Shown: positions 1 through 5,806 of the stretch, one piece after another
How positions within the stretch are numbered: position 1 is the first letter of the stretch
Layout of the letters: each line of letters starts with the position of its first letter
Source: an uncultured Sutterella sp.
GTDB taxonomy: Bacteria > Pseudomonadota > Gammaproteobacteria > Burkholderiales > Burkholderiaceae_F
Assembly: GCA_905202595.1 (NCBI GenBank)
Contig: CAJKSP010000062.1
Coordinates: 1 to 10,253, forward strand
Length of the DNA stretch: 10,253 nt
Direction of reading: 5' to 3'
Made by a program: the position numbers and the translations under genes
Notes under the pieces: model-generated
Seen by the model: only the letters and a program-made list of their open reading frames with translations
Database searches by the model: none
What the model was told of the DNA's origin: nothing

Positions 1-618
1 CGCCATCCAGGGGAAGGCGGCTTCGTGCCGGCGCTTGAAGGCATCGATTTCAGGCATGTCCCGCAGGGTCGACTCGAGCATGTCGAGGCCTTCGAGAATC
101 ATCGTCTGATGGCGCCGACCGATTTCAAACGTCCAGGTGCGGCCCTTCGCCGGGCCGTCCATGCAGGCGATCGTGCAGGCTGCCGCATCGATCGCAAGGC
201 GCCGCGGCTCGTCGGCCGAGAGCGCTTCCAGGATTTCGAGGGACGCCTCGGGCGTCACCTTGGCGGCAAGGAGCCCGTTGTTGAAGCAGTTGGAATAGAA
301 GATCTCGCCGAAGCCCGGGGCGATCACGGCGCGGATGCCGTACTGCAGAAGCCCCCAGACGGCATGCTCTCGCGAGGAGCCGCAGCCGAAGTTGGGGCCG
401 GCGGCGATGATCTTTACGTCTTCGAAGCCGGGCTTGTTGAAGACGAAGTCCTTGTTCGGCGTGCCGTCGGGGTTCATCCTCATGTTGTAGAGGAGCCCCT
501 TGTCGAGCCCCGACTTGTCGATGCCGCGCAGGAACTGCTTGGGCATGAGCTGGTCGGTGTCGAGATTGTCGGCAGGAATCGGGGCCGCAACTGCCTCGAG
601 GTAAGAAAGCTTTTCCAT
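1..618 (-). CDS. leuD: 3-isopropylmalate dehydratase small subunit, 3' end cut by window edge
   Basis: This is the small subunit of isopropylmalate isomerase. With LeuC it interconverts 2- and 3-isopropylmalate through isopropylmaleate in cytoplasmic leucine biosynthesis. Reading leftward from the ATG at 618-616 gives 206 uninterrupted codons, reaching base 1 without a stop. The N-terminus MEKLSYLEAVAAPIPADNLD leads into the TDQLMPKQFL segment (about residues 21-30). The aconitase swivel-domain signature GPNFGCGSSREHA is at about 74-86, and IAPGFGEIFYSNCFNNGLL at about 99-117. Family members are about 200-215 aa, so only the last few residues are probably missing. The start lies 30 nt after the leuC stop, consistent with cotranscription. 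The Shine-Dalgarno is weak (a GGA about 9-10 nt upstream), so coupling to leuC translation is possible. Identity is certain at family level; methylmalate-type side activity cannot be excluded. Confidence 0.96.
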   Translation of the reverse strand, partial: MEKLSYLEAVAAPIPADNLDTDQLMPKQFLRGIDKSGLDKGLLYNMRMNPDGTPNKDFVFNKPGFEDVKIIAAGPNFGCGSSREHAVWGLLQYGIRAVIAPGFGEIFYSNCFNNGLLAAKVTPEASLEILEALSADEPRRLAIDAAACTIACMDGPAKGRTWTFEIGRRHQTMILEGLDMLESTLRDMPEIDAFKRRHEAAFPWMA

Positions 619-648
619 GATTGTTGTCCAGGTCTCTAGTCCGAAGGG

Positions 649-2094
649 TCACTCGATGCGGGGCAGCTCGCTCGGGCTGCCGAGGCGTCCGAGAACGGCG
701 CTCGCGGCAGCCGTCTCCGGGCTCACGAGGTGCGTGCAGGCGCCGCGGCCCTGACGGCCTTCGAAGTTGCGGTTCGACGTGGAGGCGCAGTGCACGCCGG
801 CCTCCAGAATGTCGCCGTTCATCGAGAGGCAGAGCGTGCAGCCGCTCATGCGCCACTCGAAGCCGGCATCCTTGAAGATCTTGTCGAGGCCCATCGCTTC
901 GGCTTCGCGGCGCACGGCCATGGAGCCCGGCATCACCTGGGCGCGCACGCCCGGCGCGACATGCCGGCCTTTCAGAACGGCGGCGGCATGCTCGAGATCG
1001 ACGAGGCGCCCGTTCGTGCAGGAGCCGATGAAGACATGCTGGATTTTGACCTCGCTGAGCTTCATGCCGGGCCTGAGGCCCTGATAGGCGAGGCCGCGCG
1101 CGGCTGCGGCCTGCGCCACGGGATCGCTGAAGCTCTCGGGCGAGGGGATCGGCTCGTCGAGAAACGCCGCCTGGTCCGGGCTCGTGCCCCAGGTCGAGGT
1201 CGGGCGCACGGCCGATGCGTCGATCTCGACCGTCTTCGCGTACGGCGCGCCCTCGTCGGCGCGAAGCGTCGCCCAATAGGACTTTGCAGACTCAAAGAGC
1301 GCAGGATCGGCCTGGAAGTCGGGAGAATGATCCCAGACCCACTTCGCCGTCTTTTCATCCGGCGCGATGATGGCGCCGCGCGCGCCGGCTTCAACGGTCA
1401 GATTGCAGAGCGTCATGCGGCCTTCGACGGAGAGGCTCTCCACGCCTTCGCCCGTGTATTCGACGGCCATGCCGAGGGCGCCCCGCGCAGAAATCCGGCG
1501 CAGGATGCAGAGGACGAGGTCCTTGGGCGTCGCTTCGCCCTGCAGGCGGCCCGTGATGTGAATGCGCATCGAGGGGGCGAGGCGGTAGACGAGCGTCTGC
1601 GTAGCGAGGATGTGCTCGATTTCCGAGGTGCCGATGCCGAAGCCGAGGGCGCCGAGCGCCCCATGGGTCGTCGTGTGGCTGTCGCCGCAGATCACAACCA
1701 TGCCCGGGCGCACGAGGCCTTTTTCGTCCATCAGAACGTGCTCGATGCCCTGATCGGGGTTGTTCGGCCCGTAGAAGGCCTCGATCCCGAAGCGGCGGCA
1801 GTTCGCTTCCAGCGTTTCGGCCTGGCGCCGGCTTGCGGCGTCGGCGATGACGCGCGGCGTCTGCGGGGTGCTCGGAATGATGTGGTCGACGACGCAGAGG
1901 TGGCTCGCGGGCGACTTGACGGCGAGGCCGCGCTCGACAAGGCCGGCAAAGGCCTGCGGGGACGTGTATTCGTTCGCGAAGTGCACGTCGCAGTAGAGAA
2001 GAACGGTCTGGGGGTCGATCGTCTTGACCGTATGGGCGTCGACGATCTTCTGATAGAGCGTGCGGGGCTTCCCGGCATCGGCAGCAGTAGGCAT
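649..2094 (-). CDS. leuC: 3-isopropylmalate dehydratase large subunit (aconitase superfamily)
   Basis: This 481-aa [4Fe-4S] hydro-lyase large subunit partners with LeuD in leucine biosynthesis. TLYQKIVDAHTV is at about residues 12-23. The aconitase signature around VVICGDSHTTTHGALGALGFGIG is at about 133-155. The three cluster cysteines are visible as C359 in FIGSCTNGR and C419/C422 in SGCTLCLSMNGD. The substrate-binding TSNRNFEGRQG is at about 439-449. Length is close to the usual 465-475 aa, and no frameshift or missing cluster ligand is seen. The ATG at 2094 fits the conserved N-terminus, although its Shine-Dalgarno is poor (a GAG about 7 nt upstream). It lies 62 nt after the stop of the PLP-enzyme gene and 30 nt before leuD, so all three are probably read together. 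A long open frame on the opposite strand is an antisense artefact of GC-rich codon use. Confidence 0.97.
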   Translation of the reverse strand: MPTAADAGKPRTLYQKIVDAHTVKTIDPQTVLLYCDVHFANEYTSPQAFAGLVERGLAVKSPASHLCVVDHIIPSTPQTPRVIADAASRRQAETLEANCRRFGIEAFYGPNNPDQGIEHVLMDEKGLVRPGMVVICGDSHTTTHGALGALGFGIGTSEIEHILATQTLVYRLAPSMRIHITGRLQGEATPKDLVLCILRRISARGALGMAVEYTGEGVESLSVEGRMTLCNLTVEAGARGAIIAPDEKTAKWVWDHSPDFQADPALFESAKSYWATLRADEGAPYAKTVEIDASAVRPTSTWGTSPDQAAFLDEPIPSPESFSDPVAQAAAARGLAYQGLRPGMKLSEVKIQHVFIGSCTNGRLVDLEHAAAVLKGRHVAPGVRAQVMPGSMAVRREAEAMGLDKIFKDAGFEWRMSGCTLCLSMNGDILEAGVHCASTSNRNFEGRQGRGACTHLVSPETAAASAVLGRLGSPSELPRIE

Positions 2095-2156
2095 AGGTGC
2101 TCGATTTCTCTCTGTTTGTGGGGTTCTGGTGTTCTGATGGGTTCCGGCGCGCAGCG

Positions 2157-3359
2157 CTAGCTCAGGTCTTCGAGCTGGAAGTCCCAGCCGCGGACGTGAG
2201 GGCTTTCAGCGGAAATGACGCCCGACTTCGTGAAGAGGAGCGTCCGGTAGGGCGCCGCCGTCGGGCAGGCGTGGTTCGGCAGAACAAGCACGCGCGAGCC
2301 GTAGGGGAGATCGTCCGGATTAAGCGGCGTCTGGTCTGCAGCCCAGGGCGCGCGCATCAGAATGCCGTGCTCCTGATTGGTGCCCGACATGATGATCGTG
2401 CCGCCCTGAAGCGGTTCTCCGTCCAGGCCGCAGACGAGGCCGAAGCCGTAGTCGCGCGCTTGGCGCTGCGTGCCGCGGTCGCGCGACATGGCGAGAAAGC
2501 CCGCGTCCACGATCACCTGGCCCTTCTCGCGCTGGCAGCCGATGACGGTCGCAAGCACCGCGCCCGCAATTCGATCGCGCGTGCAGATGCCGAGGTTCGT
2601 CATGAAGAGATCAAAGAGGGCGTAGACGCCCGCTCGCACTTCCGTCACGCCCGTCTCGTTCTGGGCGAACCAGAGAGTCGGCGTGGAGCCGAGGCTCACG
2701 ATCGGGCAGCTGTAGCCTGCTTCGCGCAGGCGCCGGGCGGCGAGGACGATGCCGTCTCGCTCCCGCTCGGCGGCCTGCCGGATCTCGTCCGCGCTGCGGC
2801 AGTCGTAGCTGCCGCCCGCATGCGTGAGGACGCCGGCAATGCCGCCGCCCTGCGAGAGCGCCGCGGCGACTTCAAGCAGAGCCGGCGAGTCGGGATGGAT
2901 CCCCGAGCGGTGGCCGTCGACGTCGATTTCAATCAGCGCAGGGAGCTGCGTCTGATGCGTCCGGCTCCACTCGGCGACGGCTTGGGCCGCGGGGACGCTG
3001 TCAAGAAGAATCTTGAGGTCGCAGCCCGACTTGCGGATGCGGTCGACCGCGGCGAGCTTCTGCGGGGCAATCCCGACCGCGTAGATCAGATCCTTGACGC
3101 CGGCGGCGGCGAAAGCCTCCGCTTCAGCGATCGTCGATACGGTTGCCGGACCTTCCGGCGAGATCATTTGCTCTTTGGCGATTCTCAGGCATTTGTGCGT
3201 CTTCAGATGCGGGCGCAGCGTGATGCCGAGCGCCTTCGCCTTTGCCTTGGCTTCCTCGAGATTGCGGGCAAGCTTCTCTTCGCTGATGACGAAGGCGGGC
3301 GTGGGCAGGCGCGGGTCGTCAAGCGCCATGCCTGCAAAGCGGCCGTAGTCGGTCTTCAC
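2157..3359 (-). CDS. PLP-dependent DSD1 / D-threonine aldolase-like enzyme (fold type III)
   Basis: This 400-aa protein belongs to the alanine-racemase-fold PLP family that includes zinc-dependent D-serine dehydratase (DSD1), D-threonine aldolase and 3-hydroxy-D-aspartate aldolase. LPTPAFVISEEKLARNL at about 18-34 opens the barrel. K53 in TLRPHLKTHKC is the expected Schiff-base lysine. The segment ALIEIDVDGHRSGIHP is at about 141-156. C-terminal metal-ligand candidates are H331 (NQEHGIL) and H363/C365 (LPNHACPTAAPY), the His-x-Cys pair typical of DSD1 and aldolase members. It probably acts in the cytoplasm on a D-beta-hydroxy amino acid, giving a 2-oxo acid plus ammonia, or glycine plus an aldehyde. 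Sequence alone does not separate these reactions. The start is GTG at 3359-3357, chosen because a strong AGGAG lies 6 nt upstream. It heads the probable leuCD operon. Its role beside leucine genes is unclear; 2-oxo-acid supply or D-amino-acid disposal are guesses. Confidence 0.86.
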   Translation of the reverse strand: MKTDYGRFAGMALDDPRLPTPAFVISEEKLARNLEEAKAKAKALGITLRPHLKTHKCLRIAKEQMISPEGPATVSTIAEAEAFAAAGVKDLIYAVGIAPQKLAAVDRIRKSGCDLKILLDSVPAAQAVAEWSRTHQTQLPALIEIDVDGHRSGIHPDSPALLEVAAALSQGGGIAGVLTHAGGSYDCRSADEIRQAAERERDGIVLAARRLREAGYSCPIVSLGSTPTLWFAQNETGVTEVRAGVYALFDLFMTNLGICTRDRIAGAVLATVIGCQREKGQVIVDAGFLAMSRDRGTQRQARDYGFGLVCGLDGEPLQGGTIIMSGTNQEHGILMRAPWAADQTPLNPDDLPYGSRVLVLPNHACPTAAPYRTLLFTKSGVISAESPHVRGWDFQLEDLS

Positions 3360-3365
3360 GATGAT

Positions 3366-3373
3366 CTCCTTTT
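3366..3373 (-). promoter_or_regulatory. Strong ribosome binding site that decides a GTG start
   Basis: On the minus strand AAAAGGAG is followed by the 6-nt spacer ATCATC and then GTG AAG ACC. This near-ideal Shine-Dalgarno supports GTG initiation at 3359 for the PLP enzyme; no ATG in that frame is equally well placed. Confidence 0.85.
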
Positions 3374-3574
3374 AGCGGATCCGAAGCGCGGGCCGTCCGA
3401 TCCTTGACGGAGCGGCGGCTCGGCTGAGGTCCGACCATTGTAGAGGCGGCGTCTGCGCTCTCTCATAGGGCGCAGCATTAGTCCGCCATATGCGGGAACT
3501 TTTCGGAAATCTTATGCCCTGCGGCTCTGCTTAGGATCATGGCCGAGATCGGCCGCCCTGCGATAATGACCAAA

Positions 3575-3589
3575 AGAGGAGCTTCCTCT
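3575..3589 (+). promoter_or_regulatory. Small hairpin just upstream of the ribosome binding site
   Basis: AGAGGA-GCT-TCCTCT is a perfect 6-bp stem with a 3-nt loop, ending 7 nt before the AAGGAG (3597-3602) of the following small gene. The TCCTCT arm can alternatively pair with that Shine-Dalgarno (AGGA), so it could compete for the ribosome site. The repeat is seen; any regulatory role is inferred. Confidence 0.35.
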
Positions 3590-3612
3590 AATGGAAAAGG
3601 AGTGCAATTGCC

Positions 3613-3852
3613 ATGACAGCCATCAGCGAAGGCAAAGGACGTCCGGCCAATCCCGGGACAGAGCCGCATTCGGCGTCCGACGACGCCTGCGAGCATGCGC
3701 ATGTCTATGTGCTGCCTCCAACGCGCTTTGAGAAATTCAAGCGTCTGATCCTTTTCATTCTTTTCCTCGGCCTGCTCGCCCTGATCCTCAAATCGATGGG
3801 CTGGTGCATCGGCGGCGTCTGCCTCATCGGCATGGACAGCCTCGGCCTCTAA
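3613..3852 (+). CDS. Small single-span membrane protein, function unknown
   Basis: This 79-aa protein is of no family I recognise. Residues 1-38 form a polar, probably disordered N-terminus with a His/Cys-containing stretch (DDACEHAHVYVLPP at about 23-36). A basic patch (RFEKFKR, 38-44) precedes one hydrophobic helix (about 45-60), then a short glycine-rich tail with C65 and C70 ends in MDSLGL. The basic residues before the helix predict a cytoplasmic N-terminus by the positive-inside rule. The ATG at 3613 has AAGGAG 10 nt upstream. The next gene starts 27 nt after the stop, with its own AAGGAG, so it leads a three-gene operon with a membrane protein and a CYTH protein. Codon use resembles the neighbouring genes. 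It might be an accessory subunit or regulator of the next membrane protein, but nothing proves this. Confidence 0.68.
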   Translation: MTAISEGKGRPANPGTEPHSASDDACEHAHVYVLPPTRFEKFKRLILFILFLGLLALILKSMGWCIGGVCLIGMDSLGL

Positions 3853-3879
3853 TTCAACAGCTTAAGGAGCTTCATCGAG

Positions 3880-4482
3880 ATGCCGGATGCTTCATCCGCG
3901 GCGGCGATGGATGCCGTCTTCGCCGCCGCAGTCTTTGCGGCTTCCAACGGCTATCTCGGCGCGCAGGTCATGCGCGTCTTCTGGCCGATTCCATTTCTGA
4001 GAGCGGCGATTCGCAAGCGGCAGCGCAAAGGCGGTCCCGAAGCCGAGGAGGCGCTTGACGTGCAGACGTGGCTCGAGCGCGTCGGCGAGCGGGAGGCGAA
4101 GGCCGCCATGCCTTTGCCGCAGTCGGTGGCGGCGCTCGTGCTGACGCCTTTGGACCGGCTGACGGATCCGCAGGAAGCGCGAAGCCGCAGACTCTGGGCC
4201 CGCAGCTGGCTCTATACATTTGCAACGCTTGCCTTCTTCTATTTGCAGCCGATGCTCTTCGGAAAGCCGTCCTTCGAGCTCGGCGTCACGCTCTTCCTCA
4301 CGGAGTCGCTTGTTGCCTTTGCGCAGGCGCTTCTGGTGAAGTCCATCGCTGATTTCCGAATCCGCCGCATCGAGCGCATCGGCGCCGCCAAAGTCCGCGA
4401 AGAGCGCGAAGAGCGCGAGCGCCGCGAGACGGAAGCGGAAGAAGCGGCCAATACCGAAGAGATTCCAAGCGATGAGCACTGA
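3880..4482 (+). CDS. Hypothetical membrane protein with charged C-terminal helix
   Basis: This 200-aa protein is not assigned to a family. An alanine-rich hydrophobic segment at about 9-31 could be a first membrane span. It is followed by a basic loop (RAAIRKRQRKGG, 41-52) and an acidic/amphipathic middle (53-105). Two further hydrophobic segments (about 110-127 and 132-153, separated by the turn FGKPSF) look like a helical hairpin. The C-terminus from about 158 is highly charged, with runs such as REEREERERRETEAEEA, probably a cytoplasmic helix or coiled coil. An AAGGAG lies 10 nt before the ATG. Its last 11 nt overlap the start of the CYTH gene (ATGAGCACTGA), which implies translational coupling and perhaps a shared pathway. 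The overlap and the matching codon use argue that the gene is real. Confidence 0.75.
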   Translation: MPDASSAAAMDAVFAAAVFAASNGYLGAQVMRVFWPIPFLRAAIRKRQRKGGPEAEEALDVQTWLERVGEREAKAAMPLPQSVAALVLTPLDRLTDPQEARSRRLWARSWLYTFATLAFFYLQPMLFGKPSFELGVTLFLTESLVAFAQALLVKSIADFRIRRIERIGAAKVREEREERERRETEAEEAANTEEIPSDEH

Positions 4483-4945
4483 AATCGAAAGAAAGTTTCT
4501 GGTGACGGAAGATGCCTACAGAGCGCTCGGTTCCGGCGTAAGGATGCGTCAGGGCTATATCAGCGCAGATCCGGACCGCACTGTGCGCGTTCGAATTGCG
4601 GGTGAGAAGGCTGCGCTCACCGTCAAAGGCCGAAACGACGGCATTGCTCGGCTCGAATTCGAATATGAGATTCCGACGGCGGATGCCGAGCTCATGCTCG
4701 ACCGCATTGCGCATCGGCCGATCATTGAGAAGATCCGCTACCGCGTGCCGTTCAAAGGACGCGTATGGGAGGTGGATGAATTCTTCGGCGACAACGCCGG
4801 ACTCGTCGTCGCTGAAATCGAGCTTGAATCGGTCGATGCGGCTTTCGAAAGGCCGGATTGGATTGGAAAGGAAGTATCTGATGACCCGCGATACTTCAAT
4901 TCCAATCTGATGAGCTGCCCTTATTCGAAATGGGCCTCGCATTGA
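4472..4945 (+). CDS. CYTH-domain protein, probable inorganic triphosphatase
   Basis: This 157-aa protein is of the CYTH / triphosphate tunnel metalloenzyme family. The N-terminal hallmark ExExK is present (E4, E6, K8 in TEIERKFLV). Alternating charged residues line the expected tunnel strands: R39/R41 (VRVRI), K52 (LTVKG), E62/E64/E66 (RLEFEYEIP), K87/R89 (IEKIRYR), D102/E103 (WEVDEFFG) and E115/E117/E119 (VAEIELES). The end, PDWIGKEVSDDPRYFNSNL, resembles that of short bacterial tripolyphosphatases such as the Nitrosomonas enzyme. The likely reaction is metal-dependent hydrolysis of inorganic triphosphate to pyrophosphate and phosphate in the cytoplasm. Class IV adenylate cyclase or thiamine triphosphatase activity is less likely but possible for this fold. 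Initiation is inside the upstream gene, without a clear Shine-Dalgarno of its own. No strong terminator follows; ATCTCT/AGAGAT at 4945-4968 is a weak stem without a T-tract. Confidence 0.9.
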   Translation: MSTEIERKFLVTEDAYRALGSGVRMRQGYISADPDRTVRVRIAGEKAALTVKGRNDGIARLEFEYEIPTADAELMLDRIAHRPIIEKIRYRVPFKGRVWEVDEFFGDNAGLVVAEIELESVDAAFERPDWIGKEVSDDPRYFNSNLMSCPYSKWASH

Positions 4946-5295
4946 TCTCTCCGCGCGAATGAAGAGATGCCTGTCGTTAATTGCCGGCAAGCATCAAGTG
5001 AATGTCATTTAAATCGAGGGCATTCTCTTTAAAGAATGCATGGCCTGCTTTGCTTCATGAATCAAAGCGAGGTTCAGATGCAGAACGGAGCGAATGGACG
5101 GCGCATGCCATGATCGTCAGCGCCTTGCCATTCCTGAGAAAGCCTGCGGCATGCCGGGCAGAAAGGTGCGAGGTCGGTTCCCGCAGCGTTCTCGATCCGC
5201 GGTGAAGCGGCGACTCTCCGGATGCCCGCCATGCTGGCGTCTTTCATAGCGTTCAGCGCGCCTCAAGCGTTGTCTTCTTCACTGCTCCCGCTCGC

Positions 5296-5584
5296 TCAGG
5301 ACAACAAGCTCCCAAGCGGATGGATTGCCAATGTCGGCTTTGCGGAAGCTGAATTAAATTTCTTCCTCCTGCATGCTGCTTTGGCTGAATAAGGATCCAT
5401 CCCAGTCGGCCAGCAAAGCTGAAAGAGCTTCAGCACGAGCTCTTCCACTCTGCTGGTTGACAAGAGCATCATCTGCACGAAATGATGTTGGATCTGGCGA
5501 ATGAATTTTTCGGCATTCTTCTTCGCCATGTTTTAAAGTCGGCTTCAAATCGACTTTCCCAACGTCGCGACGACGCTTCAACAA
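5296..5584 (-). pseudogene. Possible gene remnant, function unknown
   Basis: Two overlapping minus-strand frames cover this stretch. One (5529 to 5296) encodes MAKKNAEKFIRQIQHHFVQM and continues with a plausible helical segment (VEELVLKLFQLCWPTGMDPY). It then becomes composition-poor and arginine/lysine-rich. The other frame (5584 to 5354) carries ALSALLADWDGSLF where the first loses quality, which would fit a frameshifted short helical protein. There is no Shine-Dalgarno before the ATG and a stop codon sits one codon upstream. I do not recognise a family. It may be a decayed gene or simply chance open sequence. Confidence 0.2.
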
Positions 5585-5655
5585 TCAGGCAACGGCCTCT
5601 CGTCCGCCGTGCACAAGCGCCGCGCTTCTGCCCCAGCTGACCGTTCTGTGCCTAA

Positions 5656-5669
5656 AGGCAAATTTGCCT
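5656..5669. promoter_or_regulatory. 14-bp perfect palindrome, possible operator
   Basis: AGGCAAATTTGCCT equals its own reverse complement. An extra TGCCT copy at 5649-5653 makes a TGCCT / AGGCA / TGCCT series. It lies about 140 bp upstream of the reductase start in an otherwise gene-free region, a plausible site for a dimeric regulator. No regulator gene is present in the window. Confidence 0.4.
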
Positions 5670-5780
5670 GCAATTGGTGATTCTCTTAATGCATCGTTCA
5701 GTTTTGCAAGGAGCAGAATCCTAAGCAAAGTCCGTCAGCGCTTTAGTGGTCGTGAAGAGACTCGTCAAGCTTCGACGGAC

Positions 5781-5806
5781 GATGTCTTGTATAGGAGAGA
5801 GACATC
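5781..5806 (+). promoter_or_regulatory. Leader hairpin presenting the ribosome binding site in its loop
   Basis: GATGTCT (5781-5787) and AGACATC (5800-5806) form a perfect 7-bp stem ending directly at the reductase ATG (5807). The loop contains AGGAG (5793-5797), spaced 9 nt from the start. The stem could modulate access to the ribosome site or mRNA stability. The inverted repeat is seen; its effect is inferred. Confidence 0.45.

Larger units (their letters stand above)
3360..3612. other. Divergent intergenic region
   Basis: This 253-bp region separates the minus-strand PLP-leuCD operon from the plus-strand membrane-protein/CYTH operon and must contain both promoters. I do not see a convincing -35/-10 pair for either direction. 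A TACAAT hexamer on the minus strand (3437-3442) and a GATAAT on the plus strand (3562-3567) are possible -10 elements without good partners. Inverted repeats include GGCCGA-GA-TCGGCC (3541-3554) and AGAGGA-GCT-TCCTCT (3575-3589). No leucine-rich leader peptide or attenuator was recognised upstream of the leuCD operon. Confidence 0.6.
4946..5806. other. Long intergenic stretch without a convincing gene
   Basis: These 861 bp lie between the CYTH gene and the exported reductase. Open frames here are short, lack good Shine-Dalgarno sequences and show no domain I recognise. The stretch is more AT-rich than its flanks. It contains the imperfect stem-loop GCATTC/GAATGC (5020-5039), a possible decayed minus-strand ORF (5296-5584), a 14-bp perfect palindrome (5656-5669), the motif TTAATGCAT (5686-5694) and a hairpin around the reductase ribosome site (5781-5806). 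The reductase promoter must lie in its right part. TTGCCT (5664-5669) with a TTAATG about 16 nt downstream is a weak candidate. No tRNA, CRISPR or insertion-sequence end was recognised. Confidence 0.6.

Noticed and set aside
125..1276. 383-codon minus-strand frame spanning leuD and leuC
   Set aside because: It is out of frame with both genes and made of Arg/Pro/Ala-rich shadow sequence; the real leuD frame runs off the window edge.
730..2160. 476-codon plus-strand open frame across leuC
   Set aside because: It is antisense to leuC, which has all its cluster cysteines and signatures; the plus-strand product has no recognisable motif.
2097..3407. 436-codon plus-strand open frame across the PLP enzyme gene
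   Set aside because: It is antisense to a gene with a strong ribosome site and clear catalytic motifs; its composition is typical of a shadow frame.
3356..3466. 36-codon minus-strand upstream ORF overlapping the GTG start of the PLP enzyme
   Set aside because: It has no Shine-Dalgarno, an Arg-rich composition and no leucine run; the GTGA overlap is most simply chance.
5002..5205. 67-codon plus-strand ORF in the gap
   Set aside because: It has no ribosome site and no domain, and begins within AT-rich sequence by a hairpin; its composition is consistent with chance.
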